Part shown: one piece after another, positions 1 through 8,638 of the stretch
How the letters are laid out: the number at the start of each line of letters is the position of its first letter
Numbering within the stretch: the stretch's first letter is position 1
Assembly (NCBI GenBank): GCA_030123525.1
Contig: CP126125.1
Location: 3,224,001-3,288,000, forward strand
DNA length: 64,000 nt
Source: ELB16-189 sp018266435
Lineage (GTDB): Bacteria; Bacteroidota; Bacteroidia; Cytophagales; Cyclobacteriaceae
Direction of reading: 5' to 3'
Notes under the pieces: model-generated
What the model saw: the letters and a program-made list of their open reading frames with translations, nothing else
The model's database searches: none
What the model was told of the DNA's origin: nothing
Translations under genes and position numbers: made by a program

Positions 1-479
1 GCCACGTGTGCTCCATTTTGAATTTCAAACGGAGAAAAATTTCTTCCTTGTTCTATCGTCAATCCTTTTAAAGGTATGTACTCCTGATTGGCACCCATGA
101 CGTTTACTTTGGGGTTGGTCTTTTCCGAGCCATGCTTAACTTCAGCCACAATGGTAAGGCTGGCCGAAAGACTAACAATGGATTGCACCTGGTATTGATC
201 AATAAACCGCTGAGCCTCGTTCAGCAACAGAGGAGAATATACTTTTTGTTTCACCCCTTCCTGAGCCGAATTACGGTTGTTTTTTGAATAGATATCAAAA
301 GAATTGGCTCCTAGCGAAGAAAGGCTTTCGTTAACGGAATATTCTATACCGTCAATAGCTGTTAAAATACCAACTAATGAAGTGATCCCTATCGCTACAA
401 TAAGTGAAGTAAGCACTGACCTTAACATATTGGCTTTGATTGAACGAAGCCCTTCTTTAATATTCTCTATAAAATTCAT
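1..479 (-). CDS. ABC transporter permease, MacB/FtsX type (N-terminal part)
   Basis: The gene runs off the left edge of the window, so only the first 159 residues are visible. The protein starts MNFIENIKEGLRSIKANMLR, followed by a hydrophobic helix at about residues 21-43 and then a soluble region. This is the usual start of a MacB-type permease: a short cytoplasmic helix, the first membrane segment, and the periplasmic MacB_PCD domain. Such permeases pair with an ABC ATPase and move or extract substrates at the inner membrane without a classical import channel. The ATPase must lie outside the window. The ATG at 477-479 gives the canonical N-terminus, and a TAACTTTG promoter element lies upstream at 536-543. 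The substrate cannot be told. Confidence 0.8.
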   Translation of the reverse strand, partial: MNFIENIKEGLRSIKANMLRSVLTSLIVAIGITSLVGILTAIDGIEYSVNESLSSLGANSFDIYSKNNRNSAQEGVKQKVYSPLLLNEAQRFIDQYQVQSIVSLSASLTIVAEVKHGSEKTNPKVNVMGANQEYIPLKGLTIEQGRNFSPFEIQNGAHV

Positions 480-535
480 TTGTGAAAAAGTAGTAAGTGA
501 CTGTACGAAAAGCTTGGTTTTGGTTTATAAAAAAT

Positions 536-543
536 CAAAGTTA
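536..543 (-). promoter_or_regulatory. -7 promoter element (TAACTTTG) for the ABC permease
   Basis: On the minus strand this is a perfect match to the Bacteroidota -7 consensus TAnnTTTG, about 57 bases before the permease start. No convincing TTTG is seen 19 bases upstream. A TACCTTTA element on the opposite strand at 544-551 could serve the divergent gene at 614. Confidence 0.4.
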
Positions 544-613
544 TACCTTTATGCATTCTATACCGAGACTACCGGAAATTGATTTTGTTACACAATAATA
601 ATCGGCTTTTACG

Positions 614-1873
614 ATGGGTGCGAGGATTTTGTTGCTGTTGTTGTTTTTCATAGCCAGAATAGGTTTTGCCAACTCCATTTTCATTCCCATGGACGAAAAG
701 CAGGCCAATCACCTGAAAGCCTATGGCATAGCCTATTGGATTCTGAAAATGGATCAGGAAGTAGACTGGCTATTGAATTACCGGGGGGGCAGTTTTATGT
801 GCAAGTATTATCCAAAAATACAGAATGAACTGATTGTGCGGGGCGTAAGCTATGAAATCATATCCGATGCCCAGGTCAATTCCATCGTTACTGAAATTGC
901 AAGCCCTTCGGTAAATTTTGATTTGATGAGATTAGAAAAAGCTCCTAAAGTTGCCGTTTACTCGCCCAAGTCAAAGCAACCGTGGGATGATGCCGTTACC
1001 CTGGCACTAACGTATGCCGAAATTCCTTACGATGTGATTTTTGATGACGAAGTACTCAATGAAAACTTACCGAAATACGATTGGCTGCACCTACACCACG
1101 AAGATTTTACCGGACAGTACGGTAAATTTTACGCCTCCTATGCCAATATGCCCTGGTACATAGAAGAGCAGCATGAAGCCGAGGAAACCGCCCACCGGTT
1201 TGGATTTCAAAAGGTATCTCAGTTAAAACTGGCAGTCGTAAAAAAAATAAAGGCGTTTGTGGCCGGTGGTGGCTTTCTGTTTGCCATGTGCTCGGCTACC
1301 GATTCATTTGATATAGCCCTGGCAGCCGATGGAGTGGACATTTGCGAATATATGTACGATGGAGACCCGGCTGACCCTCACGCCCAAGAGAAACTAAACT
1401 TCGATAACACACTGGCTTTTACCAATTTTATCCTGTCTCGCGATCCTTATCAATATGAATTTTCAGATATAGACAACAATATCCCCGACAGGGGTTTAGT
1501 ACAGGCCAACGATTATTTTTCACTGTTTCAATTTTCTGCCAAGTGGGATCCTGTCCCCTCAATGCTCACTCAAAATCACGAAAAAATGATTAAAGGTTTT
1601 TATGGTCAGACCACAGGCTTTAAAAAGAAACTCATTAAGTCAGATGTAGTGATCATGGGCGAAACCAAATCCATCAGCGAAGCAAAGTATATCCATGGCA
1701 TTTTTGGTAAAGGTTTTTGGACTTACTATGGTGGCCATGACCCCGAAGATTACCAGCACCAGGTGGGCGAAGAACCTACTGATCTGAACCTGCATCCCAA
1801 CTCAGCCGGCTATCGGCTGATATTGAACAACATCTTATTCCCGGCAGCAAAAAAGAAAAAACAAAAAACGTAA
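614..1873 (+). CDS. Secreted protein of the family often named asparagine synthetase B (true function unknown)
   Basis: This 419-residue protein has a clear signal peptide at residues 1-19 (a run of Leu and Phe, cleavage near GFA/NS). It matches a conserved Bacteroidota family that databases label asparagine synthetase B. It has neither the N-terminal Cys glutaminase nor the ATP-pyrophosphatase domain of AsnB. What it has is a glutamine-amidotransferase-like fold signature: a Gly-rich turn with Cys226 (GGGFLFAMC, 218-226) and a conserved LHLHHEDFTGQYGKF motif near 158-172. A secreted enzyme is unlikely to make asparagine from ATP, so the common name looks wrong. It is followed after 13 bases by a small lipoprotein gene and then the large T9SS protein, probably as one transcript. 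It ends in a Lys-rich tail. Confidence 0.75.
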   Translation: MGARILLLLLFFIARIGFANSIFIPMDEKQANHLKAYGIAYWILKMDQEVDWLLNYRGGSFMCKYYPKIQNELIVRGVSYEIISDAQVNSIVTEIASPSVNFDLMRLEKAPKVAVYSPKSKQPWDDAVTLALTYAEIPYDVIFDDEVLNENLPKYDWLHLHHEDFTGQYGKFYASYANMPWYIEEQHEAEETAHRFGFQKVSQLKLAVVKKIKAFVAGGGFLFAMCSATDSFDIALAADGVDICEYMYDGDPADPHAQEKLNFDNTLAFTNFILSRDPYQYEFSDIDNNIPDRGLVQANDYFSLFQFSAKWDPVPSMLTQNHEKMIKGFYGQTTGFKKKLIKSDVVIMGETKSISEAKYIHGIFGKGFWTYYGGHDPEDYQHQVGEEPTDLNLHPNSAGYRLILNNILFPAAKKKKQKT

Positions 1874-1886
1874 ATCTGACTTATCC

Positions 1887-2258
1887 ATGCGTTTTATAGT
1901 TCATCTGCTGCTTCTTTTACTAGTTGTTTTTACAACCTGTTGCGCAGCTAATCAATCCAGGAAAACAGATATTCAGGCATTGGCCGAAAAGAGATTAGGA
2001 AAAGGAGTAACTATTATCAATAATTCGTCAAAAACGTTTGCTTTGGCCTACCTTTCAAAAGACCGAACTGTAAGCTATCTGGTAGTTAAACTGGATGACA
2101 ACAAAATAGTAGAAGAAGGTCAGACCAATGGCTCAGTAGAATGGAGCGCAGACTTAGAAATAAAAGTGACAAGCAAACCCGGCATGGTAAAACTCCATCC
2201 CTCCCCGGAAGATACTATTAGAAAGATCAGCTTAGCCAAATACATTAATCAAATGTAA
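1887..2258 (+). CDS. Small putative lipoprotein, unknown function
   Basis: This is a 123-residue protein with a hydrophobic leader of six Leu residues followed by FTTCCAAN. Cys18 or Cys19 could act as the lipidation site, although the lipobox is imperfect. The mature part is short and polar and matches no family I recognise. The gene lies 13 bases after the asparagine-synthetase-like gene and 3 bases before the large T9SS protein. The three are probably one operon, and the protein would sit in the cell envelope beside secreted partners. Confidence 0.6.
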   Translation: MRFIVHLLLLLLVVFTTCCAANQSRKTDIQALAEKRLGKGVTIINNSSKTFALAYLSKDRTVSYLVVKLDDNKIVEEGQTNGSVEWSADLEIKVTSKPGMVKLHPSPEDTIRKISLAKYINQM

Positions 2259-2261
2259 TCT

Positions 2262-5200
2262 ATGAAGAGAATTTGTACTGCTGTGGGTATTTTTTTGTTC
2301 GCTCTGGTATTAACCGGCAAACTTCGCCAACACCGGAAAATATCAACCGATACGCTAACCGAGGTATCAAAGAATGACGAGATCAATCACGAGAAGGAGA
2401 TCACACCTGATCACGAAGAAAAAGAAGAAGACGGCCCGGCCGAATTTTTAAAGTTTCATTTAGGCATACGCACACGCTCTGATGAGGATAAACCCGGCTA
2501 TCCGCAGAACTATCAATGGGCTGAACTTAAAAAAGCGCAAGTTTACTCCGGTAAAAAATCAACGTTTGATGCACGCATACAAGGTGGAGGAAACGGTGTG
2601 CTGGCCTTTACCGAACGCGGCCCTGGAAATGTACCCGGCCGCACTCGCGGGCTGATTGTTGACCCCGATGATGCTACCAACAGAACCTGGTTTGCCGGAT
2701 CAGCCAGCGGGGGAATTTGGAGAACTACCGATGCGGGAACCAGTTGGCAGTGGCTCACTCCTAACATAGTAAACCTGGCAACAACAACTCTGGCCATGGC
2801 ACCATCCAATCATCAGATTATTTATGCCGGTACTGGCGAAGGGTTTGGTTTGGTAGATGGGGTAACCGGCAGTGGTATTTTTCTCAGCACAGATAAAGGA
2901 AACTCCTGGAACTTGTTGGGCAGCACAGCTGCCATGGGAAGCATCAACCGGATAGCCATTAATCCAACTGATCCTACCAATGTATTGGCAGCATCTAATT
3001 CGGGCATTTACCGATCTACCAATCAAGGCAGCACCTGGACACAAGTATTTAACGGAGTAGTGCAAGATTTAAGGTCAACACCTGGCAATTTTCAGGTTCT
3101 CTATGCCACGCAATATGGCGTGGGCGTACTAAAATCTTTGGATGGCGGGCAAACCTGGAACTTGAGCAATACCAATATGTCACCTTCGGGCAGAATTGAG
3201 ATAGCAGTATCCCCTGCTAATTCTAATTACATTACTGCCTCAGCCGAGGGCAGTTTATCAGGCAATAATTCTGACCTGTACATCTCAACAAACGCAGGTA
3301 ATAGCTGGTCATTGGTTAAATTATTAATCGGAAGCAAAACAGTAGATTACCTTGGCACTCAGGGTTGGTATGATAACACGGTTACCTTTAGTCCATACAA
3401 TCAAAATGTAATCTATGCGGGGGGCATCGGCACCTATCAAATTACCTTAGGCGCACCATTATCCACTTCAGTATCTACCTATAATTTACAGCAGATTAAT
3501 ACTTCTTATTTTCTTTCATTGATAAATTTTGGCGCTTCGTATGCCGGTGGTTTGGTGGCAATAGGCAGCGGAATAAATAATGACAGCATTGCCATTAAAT
3601 TTGGAGCGGGCCTTACTCAAATGGCTCACCGGTTTACTGTGCCTATAGGTGCAACTTCGGGTGTACCGGTAACTAGTTACAGTTACCAGGATTATGTATC
3701 GGTTCCTTTTCAAGTATGGGATTTAACAACCAACCAGCAGCTGATGGTCTCCTTCAGGGATCAAAACAGAAACGGTGCTTTTGATCTGATCTACTCCAAC
3801 ACCACCGCCAGCGATGCCACCCAACAAAGTCGTGAATACATTTATATCAACAATGTACCTTACTCCACTACTCCCAGCAACTCAATAGCCGTGGCCGGGG
3901 GCCAGGTATATCAACAGATGTATAACGTATGGCCGGTGCTTGCGGCCGGTGCCACCTGGACTCCCAATTCCTTACCTTCATCAAGCCTCAAGTTTTCTGT
4001 TAAAACTACACCACAATATTCCAGCACGGTGAGTACAGTTGTTGATCCTTACAACAATTACGATGGCAAGAACTCAGGTCTGGTTCACCCTGATCAACAC
4101 AACATATATCCAATAAAAATTAATGATGCCCAACAAATTTTTCAATTGCTGATGGCCAACGATGGCGGGCCATTTTTATCGGGGCAATCTGCTTCACCGG
4201 GCACTACCCAGGGTGAATGGAAAAAAGTAGGCAACGGATACAACACCAGCCAATTTTATGGTGCCGATAAAAAACCGGGGTCCTATGAATACCTGGGCGG
4301 TATGCAAGACAATGCTACATTCTTCACCCCATCAGGAATAGTTTCTTCAGCAACTACTTACTTCAGTACAAATTCAAATTTGGCCGGTGATGGGTTTGAA
4401 GCCTTATGGCACAGCCAAAACCCTAACTATCTGATCGGAGGCTCGCAATACAATGGTTTTTCACGATCGTTAGATGGCGGGCAAACCTGGACTGATGCCA
4501 TCTCGGGATTTCCTTTGGGCAGCGGATCCTCTTCACCTGATCAAAATCAATTTCCGTTCATTTCAAAATTAGCCTGCTCTAAACAAGCCCCCAATACCAT
4601 CTATTCAGTGGGCGCAGGTGGTGTCTGGAAGTCCACCAACTTTGGTGCGAGTTGGTCGCTTACATCGCTCACAACCGGATGGAGTACTGCCAATTCATCT
4701 TTTGCAGATGTAGAGGTATCGCGCGCCAATGCTAATATTGTATGGGCCGGAGCCGGCCAGGGATCAGGCAGCAACCTGTTTGTATCCACCAACATGGGCC
4801 AATCCTTTTCGGCTGTACCCAACCCTACCGGATTTACCTTAGGAAATATCACACGCATAGCCACTCACCCTACTCAACAAAATACGGTGTATGCCCTTTT
4901 CTCTTTTGCAAAAACCGCTAAGATATTAATGTCACAAAATCTGGGGCAAACCTGGACCGACATTAGTGGCTTTGGTATGGGTACCACCAGTTCTACCGGC
5001 TTCCCTGATGTGGCCGTGTATTGTCTGTATGTGCGCCCCGACAACCCCAACATCATTTGGGCCGGAACAGAAATTGGGATAGTTGAGTCATTGGATGCAG
5101 GCGCTTCGTGGAACTTGCTCACTGGGTTTCCAAGCGTAGCCGTTTGGGACATGAAAGGCCAGGACAATGAAGTTGTAATAGCCACCCATGGCCGCGGTAT

Positions 5201-6266
5201 CTGGACAGCCGAACTATCAGTTGATCAAAATGCCAATTTTCCTGTTCCCTCGGTTGTTACTTCCGGTACTGCACCACAATCCAAGTTTGTAGTGCAGGTG
5301 AAGCTGCCCTTGAAATATGATTCGGTTCAACTGCAACTCAATTCGCAAACCGTATCGTTTGTTCCTTCGCAATCAGGAATTTATAATGTGTCTGTTTCAG
5401 GAGTAGCCAAGGGCAATGTAAAGGTGCAATTGATCGGCTACGTAAAAGCCGGACCGGTGTATGCCCCCTCTTATTCAGGATACAACCTTTCCCTGCAGGC
5501 TTATCAGCAACAGTATTACGATTACTTTATTACGGCAAACAATTTTTATCAAAACGGATTGTCGGTGCAGCCTTTTGGAATTTCCAATTCATCGCTGCAA
5601 AGCCTTCATAATTACGCGGCCAATACCAATGCTTCCGCCATCTTGCTGGCTCCAATCATTGTTACTTCAGGGAGTATTGCTTACCAAGATGTAGCCATCG
5701 TAACGGCCAACGATTCGGTTTTTGTAGAAGGCACAAAGGATGGAATAACCTGGAAGCCGATTGCCAGTGGCTACAATGCCAAAGCCAGCACTACCTGGCT
5801 CAACGCACTCAACAACTCTCAGAATGGCGATCCGACTATGTCTGTATCTGAAACCTTCAATCTCAATACCAGCTTCGCAAGCAATGACACCATCCTGATT
5901 CGGTTTAGACTACATACCAATAATGAAACTTCTACGGCCTGGGGCTGGTCAATAGACAATTTGTACATACAACAAACTCCCACAGAAGTTCAGCCCACTT
6001 CCTTAGATTCATTTTCTGTATTTCCCAACCCTTCTTCATCAGGAAAATTCAATGTTCAATTCTCACTAACGAAAGATTCAGAGGTTTCGATTGATGTTTG
6101 GGACATGACCGGAAGAACGATTTTGAGCACCCGGCTGGGTTTACAAGATCAGGGCAATCATCAATACCCAATCAATTTGGAATCAACCAATGCCGGGCTT
6201 TACATTATCCGAATGAAAACAGTGGATGAAACCAAACTAATCAAAGTGATTAAAAACAGTAACTAA
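2262..6266 (+). CDS. Very large secreted BNR/Asp-box beta-propeller protein with T9SS type A sorting domain
   Basis: This 1334-residue protein has an N-terminal hydrophobic segment (residues 5-20) that probably drives Sec export. Many Asp-box (BNR) turns follow, with the pattern S-x-D/N-x-G-x-T/S-W: TDAGTSW, STDKGNSW, STNQGSTW, SLDGGQTW twice, STNAGNSW, STNFGASW, SQNLGQTW and SLDAGASW. This is the VPS10/sortilin-like propeller seen in many secreted Bacteroidota proteins. Residues about 405-590 lack Asp boxes and look like an inserted beta-rich domain. The last 80 residues (FSVFPNPSSSGKFNV to the C-terminus) are a typical Por-secretion-system (type A) sorting domain, so the protein should be exported by T9SS and anchored or released at the surface. 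The substrate is unknown; adhesion or glycan/peptide binding are options. Confidence 0.88.
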   Translation: MKRICTAVGIFLFALVLTGKLRQHRKISTDTLTEVSKNDEINHEKEITPDHEEKEEDGPAEFLKFHLGIRTRSDEDKPGYPQNYQWAELKKAQVYSGKKSTFDARIQGGGNGVLAFTERGPGNVPGRTRGLIVDPDDATNRTWFAGSASGGIWRTTDAGTSWQWLTPNIVNLATTTLAMAPSNHQIIYAGTGEGFGLVDGVTGSGIFLSTDKGNSWNLLGSTAAMGSINRIAINPTDPTNVLAASNSGIYRSTNQGSTWTQVFNGVVQDLRSTPGNFQVLYATQYGVGVLKSLDGGQTWNLSNTNMSPSGRIEIAVSPANSNYITASAEGSLSGNNSDLYISTNAGNSWSLVKLLIGSKTVDYLGTQGWYDNTVTFSPYNQNVIYAGGIGTYQITLGAPLSTSVSTYNLQQINTSYFLSLINFGASYAGGLVAIGSGINNDSIAIKFGAGLTQMAHRFTVPIGATSGVPVTSYSYQDYVSVPFQVWDLTTNQQLMVSFRDQNRNGAFDLIYSNTTASDATQQSREYIYINNVPYSTTPSNSIAVAGGQVYQQMYNVWPVLAAGATWTPNSLPSSSLKFSVKTTPQYSSTVSTVVDPYNNYDGKNSGLVHPDQHNIYPIKINDAQQIFQLLMANDGGPFLSGQSASPGTTQGEWKKVGNGYNTSQFYGADKKPGSYEYLGGMQDNATFFTPSGIVSSATTYFSTNSNLAGDGFEALWHSQNPNYLIGGSQYNGFSRSLDGGQTWTDAISGFPLGSGSSSPDQNQFPFISKLACSKQAPNTIYSVGAGGVWKSTNFGASWSLTSLTTGWSTANSSFADVEVSRANANIVWAGAGQGSGSNLFVSTNMGQSFSAVPNPTGFTLGNITRIATHPTQQNTVYALFSFAKTAKILMSQNLGQTWTDISGFGMGTTSSTGFPDVAVYCLYVRPDNPNIIWAGTEIGIVESLDAGASWNLLTGFPSVAVWDMKGQDNEVVIATHGRGIWTAELSVDQNANFPVPSVVTSGTAPQSKFVVQVKLPLKYDSVQLQLNSQTVSFVPSQSGIYNVSVSGVAKGNVKVQLIGYVKAGPVYAPSYSGYNLSLQAYQQQYYDYFITANNFYQNGLSVQPFGISNSSLQSLHNYAANTNASAILLAPIIVTSGSIAYQDVAIVTANDSVFVEGTKDGITWKPIASGYNAKASTTWLNALNNSQNGDPTMSVSETFNLNTSFASNDTILIRFRLHTNNETSTAWGWSIDNLYIQQTPTEVQPTSLDSFSVFPNPSSSGKFNVQFSLTKDSEVSIDVWDMTGRTILSTRLGLQDQGNHQYPINLESTNAGLYIIRMKTVDETKLIKVIKNSN

Positions 6267-6289
6267 GACTATCCAAAAAATTAAAAACA

Positions 6290-6691
6290 CTATTGATTTT
6301 TGGATTTATCCTCCAGTACGTTAGCCGAAAAGGTAACTTGACTGTTGCCGGCAGCAGCGTTAGAGACCACCACAACTACTTTGTTCTGCCGGCCTATTTT
6401 ATTGGTACTGTCAAACTGAATAATAAGTTCAGCTTTTGAACCGGGAAAAATCGGATCACGCGGCCAGCCTTTGGGAGTGGTGCACCCACAGGTTACTTCT
6501 ACGTTGGTAATGATCAGCGGCTCGGTGCCGGTATTAGTAAACTTAAATATGTGTTCTACTTTTTTGCCTTTTACTACATCACCAAAATCGAAATAACTTT
6601 TTTCCCAGGTAATTGCTGCACCGACATTAGTTTGTGCGCTCGTCACACGGTACATCAACATTGCACAAAAAAGAAATAATAAATTCTTCAT
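6290..6691 (-). CDS. DUF1573 domain secreted protein
   Basis: This 133-residue protein has a signal peptide (residues 1-19, ending TSA/QT). The mature part is one DUF1573 domain, an immunoglobulin-like beta-sandwich. The family signature is visible: YFDFGDVVKGKKVEHIFKFT, then a NTGTEPLIITNVEVTCGCT segment whose two Cys residues are conserved. Such proteins are common in the Bacteroidota periplasm or surface, and their function is unknown. The gene faces the T9SS protein, ending 24 bases from its stop. An imperfect A-rich/T-rich inverted repeat at 6271-6305 overlaps its last codons and may act as a shared terminator. Confidence 0.85.
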   Translation of the reverse strand: MKNLLFLFCAMLMYRVTSAQTNVGAAITWEKSYFDFGDVVKGKKVEHIFKFTNTGTEPLIITNVEVTCGCTTPKGWPRDPIFPGSKAELIIQFDSTNKIGRQNKVVVVVSNAAAGNSQVTFSANVLEDKSKNQ

Positions 6692-6705
6692 AAAAAAATA
6701 CTACA

Positions 6706-6713
6706 CAAAGGTA
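6706..6713 (-). promoter_or_regulatory. -7 promoter element (TACCTTTG) for the DUF1573 gene
   Basis: A perfect TAnnTTTG match on the minus strand, 14 bases upstream of the DUF1573 start codon. It lies just before the first possible start codons of the divergent NUDIX gene, so the two promoters must be packed closely or overlap. Confidence 0.5.
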
Positions 6714-6716
6714 GTG

Positions 6717-7229
6717 ATGTTTTACGATGATATTGTAAACTTTGTTGCTACACGTATGGAAAATTCAGTTCATAATTTTTACGGTAACCGATTGCGAACA
6801 AGGGTGTGCGGAGTTTTGATTGAAAATAAAAAAATGGTGTTAGTCAATCACGCTGGCCTTGGAGAAAATAATTTTTGGTCGCCTCCTGGTGGCGGGGTTT
6901 CTTTTGGGGAAGAGGCCAAAGAAGCACTCAAAAGAGAAATGCTTGAAGAAACTGGCCTTACTGTACAGGTAAATGATTTTTTGTTTGCCTGTGAGTTTAT
7001 CCAACATCCACTCCACGCCATTGAGTTATTTTTTTCAATATCAAGGTTATCAGGAGAAATACAAATAGGGTCAGACCCTGAATCTGGAAGTCCGAAGTTG
7101 ATTAAAGAAGTGTGTCTGTTAAGTTGGGACGAAATCCGTGCCCTGCCACCGCGACAGCGACACGGAATTTTCTCACAACTTGCCTACCCAGATGAAATTA
7201 TGCAACTAAGAGGCTTTTTTAAGGTGTAA
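6717..7229 (+). CDS. NUDIX hydrolase
   Basis: This is a small NUDIX-fold protein. The NUDIX box reads from GGGVSFGEEAKEALKREM to LEETG, matching G-x5-E-x7-R-E-x2-E-E. It hydrolyses a nucleoside diphosphate linked to some moiety; the exact substrate cannot be read from the box. The start is uncertain: GTG 6714, ATG 6717 or ATG 6756. The last gives MENSVHNFYG, where most relatives begin, and would free space for the divergent promoter at 6706-6713. The gene stands alone, with a promoter for the next gene 28 bases after its stop. Confidence 0.85.
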   Translation: MFYDDIVNFVATRMENSVHNFYGNRLRTRVCGVLIENKKMVLVNHAGLGENNFWSPPGGGVSFGEEAKEALKREMLEETGLTVQVNDFLFACEFIQHPLHAIELFFSISRLSGEIQIGSDPESGSPKLIKEVCLLSWDEIRALPPRQRHGIFSQLAYPDEIMQLRGFFKV

Positions 7230-7256
7230 ATACCTCTTTCGCAGCAAAAAAATTTT

Positions 7257-7264
7257 TATACTTG
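7257..7264 (+). promoter_or_regulatory. -7 promoter element (TATACTTG) for the DUF3822-coaD pair
   Basis: A one-mismatch match to TAnnTTTG, the same octamer used upstream of the THX gene. It predicts a transcript starting near 7270, which supports the TTG start at 7299 for the next gene. Confidence 0.4.
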
Positions 7265-7298
7265 CAATGTATAACCCGACATACCTAAACCCATTGAC

Positions 7299-8186
7299 TT
7301 GCAACCAACTTCTTCATCGTATAAGCTAATCAAACGGGTAAAAGATGACCGTTTGGATGAAGAAAATCTGCATTTGTATGATTTAATTATTCAAACTGGT
7401 CCCAAAGATTTTCAGGTAGCTGTCATTAACACTGCAGAAAACAGGCTATTGCTATTGGAAGATTATGCCATGGGCAATGTGCAATCACACCAAGAATTGC
7501 TGGTTGCCCTGAAGGAACTCTTTGAAAGCCATGCAATGCTCGGTGCAGGCTTTTGGAAAGAAGTAAAGATCGGGATCAAGAACAATAAATTCTGTCAAGT
7601 GCCTGACGCATTTTTTGAAGAAAGTAAATCCAGTGACTACCTAAAACTAAATGCATCTTTCAATAGCCAGGAAAAAGTATTGTTCTGTCAAAATAAGGGT
7701 ATTGGTGCGGTAACTGTTTTTGCCGTGCAGCAAGACTTGTATGATTGGCTAAGCGAACTCTACCAAAATACTTCAGTTCATTTTTACCATCAAAGTACGG
7801 TTTTGATTGAAGGCGTATTGCAACAGACTAAAAATACATCCCACACGCTTTATATTTATATCGACCGGTTCAAGCTGCACATTCTTTCTGCCAGTTCTGG
7901 CAAATTGAACTACTACAATCAGTTTCCTATCAAACAATTTTCAGATTACGTAAAATGCATCATGCTGGTATTAAAGGGGCTGAACATGGATCAGCAAAGC
8001 AGTGAAATAGTGCTTTGGGGGTACATCGGCAAAAATTCGCCTCACTATGCTGAATTTATCAAATACATTCCCAACGTTGTTTTTGGTGAGCGCCCCAAAC
8101 ACCTCAAGTTCAATTATTTGTTTGACGAAATTCAAGAACATCATTTTTTTGACCTATACTCGCTCAGCCTGCTGAATAATTCATGA
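7299..8186 (+). CDS. DUF3822 family protein
   Basis: This is a 295-residue protein of the DUF3822 family, which is confined to Bacteroidota and typically sits beside coaD. It shows alternating beta strands such as DFQVAVINTAENRLLLLEDY and TLYIYIDRFKLHILSASSG, suggestive of an actin-like/ASKHA fold, but no catalytic residues are evident. The start is TTG at 7299; no in-frame ATG lies nearby. Its stop overlaps the coaD start (ATGA), so the two are translationally coupled. The biochemical function is not known. Confidence 0.75.
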   Translation: MQPTSSSYKLIKRVKDDRLDEENLHLYDLIIQTGPKDFQVAVINTAENRLLLLEDYAMGNVQSHQELLVALKELFESHAMLGAGFWKEVKIGIKNNKFCQVPDAFFEESKSSDYLKLNASFNSQEKVLFCQNKGIGAVTVFAVQQDLYDWLSELYQNTSVHFYHQSTVLIEGVLQQTKNTSHTLYIYIDRFKLHILSASSGKLNYYNQFPIKQFSDYVKCIMLVLKGLNMDQQSSEIVLWGYIGKNSPHYAEFIKYIPNVVFGERPKHLKFNYLFDEIQEHHFFDLYSLSLLNNS

Positions 8187-8638
8187 AAAAAATTGCCCTT
8201 TTTCCCGGTTCATTTGATCCTTTTACCAAAGGGCACGAAGATATTGTGTTGCGCGGATTACAACTGTTTGATGAGATCATCATCGCCATTGGGTACAACA
8301 GTGGTAAAACCCAACGTTACTTTCCGATAGAGCTGATGGTTTCTAAGATACAGGAAACATTTAAAAACCAACCAAGAATTACCGTGCAAACCTATGCCGA
8401 GTTAACGGCCGGGTTTGCCAAAAAAAAAGGTGCTAATTATTTATTGCGGGGATTGCGCAACACTACTGATTTTGAATATGAGAATAGCATTGCCCAGGTA
8501 AATAAGCACTTGAATACCGAACTGGAGTCGGTTTTTCTTATCACTTCGCCCCAGTTTGCCTCAATTAATTCTTCTATTATTCGCGAAGTGCACCGTTATC
8601 ATGGCGATGTTTCGGCTTTGCTTCCTTACCGGCTTTAG
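8183..8638 (+). CDS. coaD: Phosphopantetheine adenylyltransferase
   Basis: CoaD transfers AMP from ATP to 4'-phosphopantetheine, the fourth step of coenzyme A synthesis in the cytoplasm. At 151 residues it is slightly shorter than the usual 159-165. The nucleotidyltransferase signature GSFDPFTKGH spans residues 9-18 with the catalytic His18. The RGLRNTTDFEYE segment binds phosphopantetheine, and SINSSIIRE near the C-terminus corresponds to the ISSSxxRE ATP motif. The gene overlaps DUF3822 by 4 bases, and its stop overlaps the convergent NUDIX gene by 4 bases. Confidence 0.97.
   Translation: MKKIALFPGSFDPFTKGHEDIVLRGLQLFDEIIIAIGYNSGKTQRYFPIELMVSKIQETFKNQPRITVQTYAELTAGFAKKKGANYLLRGLRNTTDFEYENSIAQVNKHLNTELESVFLITSPQFASINSSIIREVHRYHGDVSALLPYRL

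Noticed and set aside
304..582. 92-codon plus-strand frame over the ABC permease start
   Set aside because: It is antisense to a well-supported permease and has no signal of its own.
6271..6305. A-rich/T-rich inverted repeat as a terminator
   Set aside because: It overlaps DUF1573 codons and has only two G-C pairs; mentioned with that gene but not supported as a feature.
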